Positions 14,951 to 21,378 of a stretch of DNA of 21,378 nucleotides are shown here, piece by piece; positions within the stretch are counted from its first letter, which is position 1; each line of letters starts with the position of its first letter. Made by a program: the position numbers and the translations under genes. The stretch lies in assembly GCA_910579595.1 (NCBI GenBank), contig CAJTVM010000048.1, positions 1 to 21,378 on the forward strand. Reading direction: 5' to 3'. Source of the DNA: an uncultured Oscillospiraceae bacterium. GTDB taxonomy: Bacteria; Bacillota; Clostridia; Oscillospirales; Oscillospiraceae. The notes beneath the pieces are model-generated. The model did not search any database, was not told the DNA's origin, and saw nothing but the letters and a program-made list of their open reading frames with translations.

Positions 14951-15709
14951 ATGGTAAAGGTTTGTGTCATCGGCTGCGGGCGGCTGGGCAGTATTGCGGC
15001 CAGAGCCCTGAGGGATGGGACCGTCCAGGGCGCGGAGCTGGTGGGCGTTATGGGCCGATCGCCGGAAGAGGGCCTCCAGCAGGCAGACACTCTGGCCTGC
15101 CCCGCGGCTGCAGACATTTCGGCGCTGATGGCGCTGGAACCGGATTTTGTGATCGAGGCCGCGGCGGGGAAATGTATCGAGCTGTATGGCGAAACCATTT
15201 TGTCCGGTGGGGCGGATCTGATCTCCGTCTCTACTGGCGCCTTTGGTGATGCAACGCTGTACCAACGCCTGGAAAACGTGGCCAGGGCCTGCGGCCGCCA
15301 TATTTATCTGGCCTCCGGCGTGGTGGGCGGTTTCGATATCATGGAGACGGCCCGGCTGATGGGCGGGCTTACGGTTTCCTTTACCAAGACCAAGCCGGCC
15401 AGCGGCAGCGGTGTGGGCGATCCCGCTCTGCGCAGTCTGGTGGATCGCTTCCAGGGTACCGCAGCTCAGGCATACAACAGCTTTCCCGACCATTTGAATG
15501 TGGCGGTATCGGTGGCGCTGGGCACCAACGGCACGGAGCGCACCCCTGTTGCGGTGGAGACGGGGTCCTGTGTCAGCTTCACTACCCGCCTGACCGGAGC
15601 GTTCGGCCGGGCGGAAATCTATACGGAGCTTGGCACTGTCGGCCCGGATATGGCTGCCTATAGCGCGCTGGCTGTGCTGAAACGGGTCATCAGCCCCATC
15701 AGTTTCTAA
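14951..15709 (+). CDS. Aspartate dehydrogenase-like oxidoreductase (NadX/DUF108 family), atypical active site
   Basis: The 252-residue protein has the Rossmann start VKVCVIGCGRLGSIAARAL, then DFVIEAAAGKCIELYGETIL, then LISVSTGAFGD (about residue 95). YLASGVVGGFDIMETARL (about residue 119) corresponds to the family's ASG-(A)-VGG-x-D segment. Canonical L-aspartate dehydrogenase makes iminoaspartate from L-aspartate with NAD(P)+. Two hallmark sites differ here. The F-P-x-N-x-N motif reads FPDHLN (His181), and the segment before GAFG that normally holds N-x-H-E-I reads CVSFTTRLT, with Phe210 about where the His would be. It may act on a related amino acid, or differ in mechanism. It is the last gene of the operon, 12 nt after the ferredoxin subunit, with gaggtgag as ribosome site. 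Confidence 0.75.
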   Translation: MVKVCVIGCGRLGSIAARALRDGTVQGAELVGVMGRSPEEGLQQADTLACPAAADISALMALEPDFVIEAAAGKCIELYGETILSGGADLISVSTGAFGDATLYQRLENVARACGRHIYLASGVVGGFDIMETARLMGGLTVSFTKTKPASGSGVGDPALRSLVDRFQGTAAQAYNSFPDHLNVAVSVALGTNGTERTPVAVETGSCVSFTTRLTGAFGRAEIYTELGTVGPDMAAYSALAVLKRVISPISF

Positions 15710-15728
15710 AGAGGTCTATTATCTTAGT

Positions 15729-15886
15729 ACCTGTATTCACAGCCGAAACCGGCGGATGGGCGAGGGATTTTCCCGTCAGGCAAGGCAAATTTTCGCAGGA
15801 ATCATTGTGTTTATTGCAAGAAAATTTAACGCGGCATGGCGGAAAGAGACCCGGCCAAACGGTGAATTGAGGTTGTGAATACAGGT
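15729..15886. repeat. 158-bp element bounded by 13-bp perfect inverted repeats (MITE-like)
   Basis: acctgtattcaca (15729-15741) is the exact complement of tgtgaatacaggt (15874-15886). Inside is a second weaker inverted pair, aaattttc and gaaaattt (near 15787-15829). TCTTA occurs at 15722-15726 and 15887-15891, a possible 5-bp target duplication, although the left copy is 2 nt away from the repeat. There is no ORF. It fills the gap between two converging transcription units, so it could also act as a terminator-like structure. The repeats are directly visible; mobility is inference. Confidence 0.6.
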
Positions 15887-15921
15887 TCTTACACTCCCGA
15901 TAGATTGGAATTGGCTGTTCC

Positions 15922-18900
15922 TCACTCCACGGTTTTCAAACTCTCCACCATGTCCACCTTTTTCAGCTTAAAGTGGGCCGCGATGTTGACGATCACGGAG
16001 AATACCACCGTCAGCGCCGCCGCCAGCACGTAGGCGTAGGGCGGCGCGGTGCGCCCAAACATGACGATGTCCACCTCCACCGTCAGCACCATCCAGGCGT
16101 GGAGGAACCGGCCCAGCACCAGGCCCAGGACAATGCCGAACAGGGTGAGGAACACGTTTTCCCGGTAGACGTAGGCGGTGGTTTCCTTGTCATAGAAGCC
16201 CAGCACCTTCAGCGTGGCCAGCTCCCGGGTGCGTTCGGTGATATTGATATTGGTGAGGTTGTACAGCACCACGAAGGCCAGCGCCGCCGCCGAAAGGATG
16301 ATGATGACCACCGCGTAGTCAATGGCCTCCATGCTGCTGGTGAAGTTATCCCGCAAGGTGGCGAAATAGGAGTAGGACAGGACCGTATCCATGGCCATCA
16401 GATCCGTGGATACCAGGTTGGACTGCTCGGCGGTGGCCTCCTCGGTGTAGGTCAGCAGCATCACGTTGTCCCCCGCAGTTTCGCCGAACAAAGTCTCATA
16501 ATAAACGTCAGACAGGTAAACATAATGGTAGACGTAGTTTTCCACGATGTCCCGGATGGGGGCCTCCACCCGTTTGTCCCCGTCCAGGGTGATGGCGTCC
16601 CCCACCGACAGGTCCAGCAGCTCGGACAGCTTTTCGGTGATAATCACCCCGTCCTCTGGCAGGACGATGGCCTGGGCGTCCTTCCGGTGGCGCAAATCGA
16701 TGTATTGGGTAAACTCGTCCAGATCGGTGATGGTCATAAGGTAGGCGTCGTAGGCCCGCCCACCGCCGGAGGCTTCCACCAGGGATTGGTGGGCGGAGGT
16801 AGCCTGGGCCACGTAGGGGCTTTCCCGGAGGTAGTCAGCCACCTGTTCCACCTCCCCGGGGGAGGCGTTTTCATCAATGCCGATGCTGGCGTCATAGAGT
16901 GAGATCTCGTCAAACTGCTTGTCCAGGACGTCGAAAATGGATTCGTGGAGCCCAAACCCGGTGACAATCAGGGCGGTACAGCCGCCGATGCCGATCACCG
17001 TCATCCAAAACCGCCGCTGGTAGCGGAACAGGTTGCGCATGGTGACCTTCCAGGTGAAGGTGAGGCGCTTCCAGATGAAGCCCACCCGCTCCAGCAGCAC
17101 CCGGCGGCCCGCCTTGGGGGCCCGGGGGCGCATGAGGTTGGCTGGGGTGGCCATCAGCGTGGACAGGCAGGCCCACAGCGCCGCCCCCGTGGTGCACGCC
17201 ACCGCCGCCAGCACCGCCAGCACGCACAGCACCGTCTGCTCCCGGAATTCCAGGGGAGGCATGGCGTACATGATGTTGAAGGCGTTGGCGATCACCGCCG
17301 GGATCAGGGTGCAGCCCAGGGCCAGTCCCAAAATGCCGCCCACCAGGCTGGCGAAAAAGGCATATCCGATATACTTTTTTGAAATGGACAGCCGGGAGAA
17401 GCCCATGGCTTTCAGGGCGCCGATCTGGGTGCGCTGCTCCTCCACCATTCGGGTCATGGTGGTAAGGCAGGCCAGCGCCGCCACCAGGAAGAAAATCACC
17501 GGGAAAATGGTGGCCAGGTTGCTCACCCGCTCCGTGTCCTGGCCGAAGCTCACAAAGCCCGCGTTGGTATTCCGGCTCAGGACATACCACTCGCAGTCCT
17601 CCACCTTGTCCAGCTCTGCCTGTGCGTCATCCAACTCCGCCTGTGCGTCGGCGATTTTTTCGTCCGCCTCCGCTTTGCCGTCCTCGTACTCCTTGAGGCC
17701 GTCGGCATATTCCGCCTCGCCGTCCTCCAGCGTTTGCAGGGCGTCGGCCAGCTCCTGTTCGCCGTCCCGCTGGGCCTGGGCCAGCGACTCCTGGCCGCTG
17801 CGGTAATCCCGCCAGCCGTTGGCGATCTCCCGCTCCGCGTCATTGAGCTGCCGCAGGGTGGCGTCCAGCGCGGCCTTGGCGGCGTCCAGCTCCGCTTTGG
17901 AGGCGTCCAGCACGGCGCGGGTCTGGGCCAGCCGCTCCGCCGCCGGGGCAAGCTGGGCATAGCCCGCGTCCAACTGGGCCTGGGCCGCGTCCAGCTGTGC
18001 CTTCTGCTCCGCCAGCTGTCCGGCCATCTGCTCATAGAGGGGGGTGCCCTCCAGCCGGGCCACGGCCTCCTCATATTGGGCCAGCTCCAGAGCGAGCTGG
18101 GCCTGCTGGCCGTCCAGCAGGTCCTTGTTCTGGTTGTACTCCGCCAGTCCGGCGTTATACTGGTCCACCCCGTCCTGGTACTGGGCCAGCCCGCTGTTGT
18201 ATTGGGCCAGTCCGTCCTCGTACTGGGGACGGCCCCGATCCAGCCCGGCCTGGGCATCGTTTAGCTGCCGCTGGGCGTCTGCCAGCTCGGCCCGGGCGTT
18301 GGCCAGCTCCCGCTCCAGGGCGCCCTGTCCCTCCCGGTAGTCCGCCCAGCCGTTGTCCAGCTCCTGCCGGGCGTCCTGCAGCTTCTGCCAGGCATCGGAC
18401 AGTTCCTGATCCGCCTCCGCCTTGGCGTCCTCCAATTCGGCGCGGGCGTCGTCCAGCTCCTGCTGGGCGTCCCCGATGAGGGAATCAAACCGCAGCTGGG
18501 ACCGTTCCGACCCCAAAGCGTCCAGGCTGTCCACCAGTGCCTCCGATTTGTCCTCGTATTCGCTGCCGTAGCTGTCCAGCGCTTCCAGCCCGTCCCCGGT
18601 GAAGTAGGCGGTGGTGAAATAGTCGTAGGTGAAATTTTCCCCCGGCACGAAGACGAAAGCGTCTACCGAGCCGCTGCCCAGGGAGGACGTGCCCCGATCG
18701 GTGCCCACGAACAGCGGGCAGTTCACCACGCCCACAATGGTGTAGGCGGTGCAAATGAGGCCGCCCTCGTTGTCCTCGTCCATCACCAGCTCCAACTTGT
18801 CGCCCACATCCAGGCCCAGTTCCACCAGCAGGCGGCTCTCGGTGACGCACTCGTCCGGCGATTCCGGCAGGCGGCCCCGCTTGACCTCCAGCAGGTTGAG

Positions 18901-19233
18901 CCGCTCCGGTATGGAGCGCACGCTGACGATGCAGTCCACCGCCGTGGCATCCACCGTCCAGGCGCCCTCCACCTGGCTGATGCCGTCCGCCCCAGCCAGC
19001 GCGTCCAGATCGCCCTGGGTCAGTCCCAGGGTGGACAGCACATAACCGTCCATCATGTGGGTCCGGTCATAGTAGTTGTCCGCTGTGTATTTCATGTCCG
19101 GCGCGGTGGCCCGCAGGCCGGACAGGAAGGCCACCGCCAGCGCCGCCAGCACCAAAATGGACAAAAAGCGGCTGAAGGTGTTTTTGATCTCCCGGACGGC
19201 GTCGGTCCGCAGCCGGTTTTTCCGCGCTACCAT
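15922..19233 (-). CDS. ABC transporter permease, FtsX/MacB-type, with long coiled-coil extracellular domain
   Basis: The 1103-residue membrane protein has a first helix FSRFLSILVLAALAVAFLSG (about residues 18-37). A folded extracellular part runs to about residue 250. A coiled coil of about 300 residues (about 250-550) follows, rich in ELDDAQAELD and QYNAGLAEY-type heptads. A first FtsX domain with helices and the cytoplasmic EEQRTQIGALKAMGFS loop (about 570-700) follows, and a second FtsX domain with ERTRELATLKVLGFYDKE near the C-terminus. Such permeases couple ATP hydrolysis to movement of extracellular domains rather than classical import. The ATG at 19233 is chosen because it overlaps the ATPase stop by 7 nt (ATGGTAG) and the residues before it are codons of the ATPase gene read in another frame. 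The substrate or partner is unknown; peptide export, lipoprotein release or cell-wall hydrolase control are all possible. Confidence 0.9.
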   Translation of the reverse strand: MVARKNRLRTDAVREIKNTFSRFLSILVLAALAVAFLSGLRATAPDMKYTADNYYDRTHMMDGYVLSTLGLTQGDLDALAGADGISQVEGAWTVDATAVDCIVSVRSIPERLNLLEVKRGRLPESPDECVTESRLLVELGLDVGDKLELVMDEDNEGGLICTAYTIVGVVNCPLFVGTDRGTSSLGSGSVDAFVFVPGENFTYDYFTTAYFTGDGLEALDSYGSEYEDKSEALVDSLDALGSERSQLRFDSLIGDAQQELDDARAELEDAKAEADQELSDAWQKLQDARQELDNGWADYREGQGALERELANARAELADAQRQLNDAQAGLDRGRPQYEDGLAQYNSGLAQYQDGVDQYNAGLAEYNQNKDLLDGQQAQLALELAQYEEAVARLEGTPLYEQMAGQLAEQKAQLDAAQAQLDAGYAQLAPAAERLAQTRAVLDASKAELDAAKAALDATLRQLNDAEREIANGWRDYRSGQESLAQAQRDGEQELADALQTLEDGEAEYADGLKEYEDGKAEADEKIADAQAELDDAQAELDKVEDCEWYVLSRNTNAGFVSFGQDTERVSNLATIFPVIFFLVAALACLTTMTRMVEEQRTQIGALKAMGFSRLSISKKYIGYAFFASLVGGILGLALGCTLIPAVIANAFNIMYAMPPLEFREQTVLCVLAVLAAVACTTGAALWACLSTLMATPANLMRPRAPKAGRRVLLERVGFIWKRLTFTWKVTMRNLFRYQRRFWMTVIGIGGCTALIVTGFGLHESIFDVLDKQFDEISLYDASIGIDENASPGEVEQVADYLRESPYVAQATSAHQSLVEASGGGRAYDAYLMTITDLDEFTQYIDLRHRKDAQAIVLPEDGVIITEKLSELLDLSVGDAITLDGDKRVEAPIRDIVENYVYHYVYLSDVYYETLFGETAGDNVMLLTYTEEATAEQSNLVSTDLMAMDTVLSYSYFATLRDNFTSSMEAIDYAVVIIILSAAALAFVVLYNLTNINITERTRELATLKVLGFYDKETTAYVYRENVFLTLFGIVLGLVLGRFLHAWMVLTVEVDIVMFGRTAPPYAYVLAAALTVVFSVIVNIAAHFKLKKVDMVESLKTVE

Positions 19234-19928
19234 TCGATTTCCTCCACCGGGGTGGGCCTGTCGTTGCACTGCGTGGCGGACACCTTGCCGTTTTTGATGT
19301 GAATCACCCGATCCGCCATAGGTGTGAGGGCGGTGTTGTGGGTGATGACGATAACCGTCATGCCCTCCTGGCGGCAGGTGTCCTGCAAGAGCTTCAAAAT
19401 GGCCTTGCCGGTGACATAATCCAGGGCGCCGGTGGGTTCGTCGCACAGCAGCAGTTTGGGGTTTTTCGCCAGGGCGCGGGCGATGGCCACCCGCTGCTGC
19501 TCGCCGCCGGACAGCTGGGCGGGAAAGTTGTCCACCCGGTGGCCCAGGCCCACGTGCTCCAGCACATCTCGGGCGTCCAGCGGATCCCGGCAGATCTGGG
19601 CGGCCAGCTCCACGTTTTCCAGCGCCGTCAGGTTCTGCACCAGATTGTAAAACTGGAACACGAAACCGATGTCGTGCCGGCGGTAGGTGGTGAGCTGCTT
19701 GGCGTTGTAGCCGCTGACCCGGGCGCCGTCCACGGTGATGGCGCCGCTGGAACAGGCGTCCATGCCCCCCAGCATATTGAGCACCGTAGTTTTGCCCGCC
19801 CCGGAGGGGCCCACGATGATGGCGAACTCCCCCTTTTCCACGGTGAAGTCCACGCCGTCCACGGCCGTAATAACGACCTCGCCCATCCGATACTCTTTTT
19901 TGACGTTTTCAAAGGATATGTAGCTCAT
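19227..19928 (-). CDS. ABC transporter ATP-binding protein (MacB/LolD-like)
   Basis: The 233-residue ATPase has Walker A GPSGAGKTT (about residue 38), a Q-loop in FVFQFYNLV (about 89), signature LSGGEQQRVAIARAL (about 138), Walker B LLLCDEPTGALD (about 160) and the switch histidine in VITHNTAL (about 195). The LFQFYNL and DEPTGALD variants are typical of the MacB/LolD/FtsE clade that pairs with FtsX-like permeases. ATG 19928 is chosen over the ATG 15 nt upstream because gagagagg lies 5 nt before it. The gene comes first in a two-gene minus-strand operon with the giant permease, overlapping its start. Confidence 0.93.
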   Translation of the reverse strand: MSYISFENVKKEYRMGEVVITAVDGVDFTVEKGEFAIIVGPSGAGKTTVLNMLGGMDACSSGAITVDGARVSGYNAKQLTTYRRHDIGFVFQFYNLVQNLTALENVELAAQICRDPLDARDVLEHVGLGHRVDNFPAQLSGGEQQRVAIARALAKNPKLLLCDEPTGALDYVTGKAILKLLQDTCRQEGMTVIVITHNTALTPMADRVIHIKNGKVSATQCNDRPTPVEEIEW

Positions 19929-20076
19929 ATAGCCTCTCTCCATTCCGACATGGTGATATCGTCAGCGCACCGGAGTCCTTGGGCTGCGCGGTACCATTCA
20001 GTGGTCCGGGCCGCTTTGGGACAGGATAACAGCCCAATGTTTGCGTATGTGTTCCGCTTTGTTGGGAGATAATTAA

Positions 20077-20105
20077 ATTCTATACTTTTCAGCCGGACGG
20101 CGCAA
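20077..20105 (-). promoter_or_regulatory. Possible promoter of the ABC transporter operon
   Basis: On the minus strand, TTGCGC (20100-20105) and TAGAAT (20077-20082) are 17 nt apart. The -35 is weak. It would leave a leader of about 140 nt before the ATG at 19928. No other candidate in 19929-20200 on this strand looked better. Confidence 0.3.
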
Positions 20106-20198
20106 CCGCTCAAGGTAAAAATTCAAGATTTGTTCAAAAGATTTCCTTGACTGCGTGAGCAATTTGTGGCAAGAGAGCATATTCCTGTACGGTTGTGA

Positions 20199-20228
20199 TT
20201 GACTAACCGCTCCGCTGTAACGTAAAAT
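20199..20228 (+). promoter_or_regulatory. Promoter of the mntP riboswitch transcript
   Basis: TTGACT (20199-20204) and TAAAAT (20223-20228) are 18 nt apart. The transcript would start near 20235, directly before the riboswitch P1 strand. This placement agrees with the aptamer boundary, which strengthens the call. Confidence 0.75.
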
Positions 20229-20235
20229 AACGCTA

Positions 20236-20355
20236 CCGATAAGGGAGTAATCAGCGGCAGCTTGCCGTGGTGCGGTCAACATGCTGGCGGGATATCCGCC
20301 TGGCCGTATCTTTTATGATGAGACTTATCCGCGTATGCGGGTAGTCTCTTTTTTT
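20236..20355 (+). promoter_or_regulatory. yybP-ykoY manganese riboswitch with transcriptional expression platform
   Basis: P1 pairs GATAAG (20238-20243) with CTTATC (20324-20329). The conserved first-loop GGGAGTA (20243-20249), the internal GTCAACAT (from 20275), the hairpin ggcgg/ccgcc around 20286-20299, and the GAGAC segment just before the 3' strand of P1 all match the yybP-ykoY class, known to bind Mn2+. The 3' P1 strand overlaps the stem of an intrinsic terminator, so Mn2+ binding should disfavour termination and switch on mntP. The gene it precedes is a Mn exporter, in full agreement. Confidence 0.9.
20320..20355 (+). terminator. Intrinsic terminator of the manganese riboswitch
   Basis: gagact (20320-20325) pairs with agtctc (20343-20348), extended by tccgc/gcggg around a gtat loop, and is followed by seven T (20349-20355). 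The left strand is shared with the aptamer's GAGAC element and the 3' strand of P1, so terminator and aptamer exclude each other. Confidence 0.9.
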
Positions 20356-20402
20356 GTTTTCCCGCATACCTTCAAACAACAGAAGAAGGGATGATGCACT
20401 AT

Positions 20403-20963
20403 ATGGGAATTACAGAATTATTCATTTTGGCGGTGGGACTGTCCATGGACGCCTTTGCGGTGTCCATCTGCAAGGGGCTGTCCATCGGAAAACTGAAGCC
20501 GCGCCATGCGGTCATTGTGGGGGCCTGGTTCGGGGCGTTCCAGGCGCTGATGCCCGCCGTTGGCTGGCTGCTGGGCTCGGCATTTGCGGATATGATCGTG
20601 GCGGTGGACCACTGGATCGCCTTTGTGCTGCTGGCCCTCATCGGCGGCAACATGATCCGGGAGGCCCTGGGCGGGGGGGACGAGGACTGCGATCCCTCCC
20701 TGGCCCCCGCCGCCATGGTGCTGCTGGCGGTGGCCACCTCCATCGACGCGCTGGCGGTGGGCATCACCTTCGCCTTTTTGCGGGTGGACGTGCTTCCCGC
20801 CGTCACCCTGATCGGGGTGTGCACCTTCGCCATCTCGGCGGTGGGGGTGAAGATCGGCAATGTGTTCGGCTCCCGTTACAAGTCCAAGGCGGAACTGCTG
20901 GGCGGGGTGGTGCTGGTGCTGATCGGCGTGAAAATCCTGCTGGAGCATTTGGAAATCCTATAA
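20403..20963 (+). CDS. mntP: Manganese efflux pump MntP
   Basis: The 186-residue membrane protein has six predicted helices in two similar halves (DUF204 repeats). The conserved acidic helices are GLSMDAFAVSICKGL (about residue 13) and ATSIDALAVGITFAFL (about residue 115), both with the Asp needed for Mn2+ transport in the family. It exports excess Mn2+ from the cytoplasm. ATG 20403 is chosen because it gives the family start MGITELFILAVGLSMD, and the agaaggg site (20384-20390) would leave little or no spacing for the ATGs at 20391 and 20394. Expression is governed by the upstream Mn riboswitch. It ends 7 nt before a terminator shared with the convergent rpoC. Confidence 0.95.
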   Translation: MGITELFILAVGLSMDAFAVSICKGLSIGKLKPRHAVIVGAWFGAFQALMPAVGWLLGSAFADMIVAVDHWIAFVLLALIGGNMIREALGGGDEDCDPSLAPAAMVLLAVATSIDALAVGITFAFLRVDVLPAVTLIGVCTFAISAVGVKIGNVFGSRYKSKAELLGGVVLVLIGVKILLEHLEIL

Positions 20964-20969
20964 ACCAAG

Positions 20970-21006
20970 AAAGCGGCCCCCATCGCAAGAGGATGGGGGC
21001 CGCTTT
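20970..21006. terminator. Bidirectional terminator between mntP and rpoC
   Basis: A 15-bp stem (20970-20984 with 20992-21006) with loop gcaagag is flanked by A-rich sequence on the left and TTTT on the right. It can terminate both the plus-strand mntP transcript and the minus-strand rpoC transcript. Confidence 0.9.
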
Positions 21007-21027
21007 TCATTTGTTCTTCAACGCGGC

Positions 21028-21378
21028 TTATTCGCCGGCAATGGAGGTTTCCAGCGCGTCATCCCCGTCAATGGAGATGGACAGCACCTCGTCCTCCTCG
21101 ATCTCGTCCTCGCCGTCGTCGGACAGGGGGTTCTCGTCCTCCGCCCGGTCGTCCGCCGCAGCGGCGGCCACGTCACGGAACCGGTTGTCATCATGGACTT
21201 CGTCCTCAATTTCGTCGAACCTGCGGTAGGCGGCAAGGCCGGAACCCGCCGGGATCAACTTGCCGATGATCACGTTTTCCTTCAGGCCAAGCAGATGATC
21301 CACCTTGCCCTTGATGGCCGCCTCGGTGAGCACCTTGGTGGTCTCCTGGAAGGAGGCGGCGGACAGGAAGGACTCGGT
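21028..21378 (-). CDS. rpoC: RNA polymerase beta' subunit, C-terminal end (partial)
   Basis: The visible 116 residues start in ESFLSAASFQETTKVL and continue with AAIKGKVDHLLGLKENVIIG and KLIPAGSGLAAYRRF. This is the highly conserved C-terminal end of beta' near the active-centre jaw. The reading frame runs through the window's right edge, so most of the gene is outside. After AAYRRF there is an acidic tail of about 65 residues rich in Asp and Glu, ending ETSIAGE, longer than the short end of E. coli or B. subtilis beta'. It converges with mntP across the bidirectional terminator. Confidence 0.97.
   Translation of the reverse strand, partial: TESFLSAASFQETTKVLTEAAIKGKVDHLLGLKENVIIGKLIPAGSGLAAYRRFDEIEDEVHDDNRFRDVAAAAADDRAEDENPLSDDGEDEIEEDEVLSISIDGDDALETSIAGE

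Noticed and set aside
17580..18480. Repetitive DNA that could suggest a tandem-repeat or CRISPR array
   Set aside because: The periodicity follows codons and heptads of the permease coiled coil; there are no identical repeats with unique spacers.
19234..19446. Longer N-terminus of the giant permease
   Set aside because: The extra residues are the ATPase gene read out of frame; ATG 19233 overlapping the ATPase stop is the normal coupled start.

Overview
The window looks like a GC-rich Firmicutes chromosome, most likely a gut Oscillospiraceae/Clostridia relative (Flavonifractor, Lawsonibacter, Oscillibacter or Intestinimonas type). The reasons are strong AGGAGG ribosome sites, TRAP and MacB-like systems with clostridial features, a yybP-ykoY riboswitch on mntP, and an rpoC 3' end with a long acidic tail. 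The taxonomic placement is inference.

Positions 1-2351 appear to be the end of an integrated element. This part is more AT-rich at its left. It carries a nucleoside phosphorylase-family gene and an Rpn/PD-(D/E)XK transposase-like gene, and each has an in-frame TAA. It ends in the 3' half of a tRNA-Arg(CCU)-like gene, followed directly by a strong terminator. This is the pattern left when an element integrates into the 3' end of a tRNA gene. Positions 2352-2963 hold no convincing gene, only a doubtful 69-residue ORF.

Positions 2964-15709 are the centrepiece. A LysR-type regulator (minus strand, broken by a one-base frameshift) is divergent from an 11-gene plus-strand operon of about 11.5 kb. 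In order it encodes: a two-cysteine Asp/Glu racemase/maleate isomerase/AMDase-family enzyme; an octopine/nopaline dehydrogenase-family enzyme; a complete TRAP importer (DctP lipoprotein, DctQ, DctM); an MmgE/PrpD-family protein; a RidA-family protein; an FAD/NAD(P) oxidoreductase; a cytoplasmic molybdopterin oxidoreductase; a four-cluster ferredoxin subunit; and an aspartate dehydrogenase-like enzyme. Tight spacing and ATGA overlaps tie the genes together. I infer uptake of a dicarboxylate or opine-like amino-dicarboxylate. The isomerase and MmgE/PrpD protein would handle stereochemistry or hydration. The dehydrogenases would cleave or oxidise C-N bonds, and the Mo/Fe-S/FAD module would move electrons between the substrate and NAD(P)H. 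No pathway with exactly this set is known to me, and the RidA-like and AspDH-like members lack hallmark residues, so their chemistry may differ from the family prototypes.

Positions 15710-21378 are more ordinary. They hold a 158-bp inverted-repeat-bounded element, a MacB-like ABC ATPase with a giant FtsX-type permease carrying a roughly 300-residue coiled coil, a manganese riboswitch with an overlapping terminator ahead of mntP, a bidirectional terminator, and the 3' end of rpoC running off the right edge.
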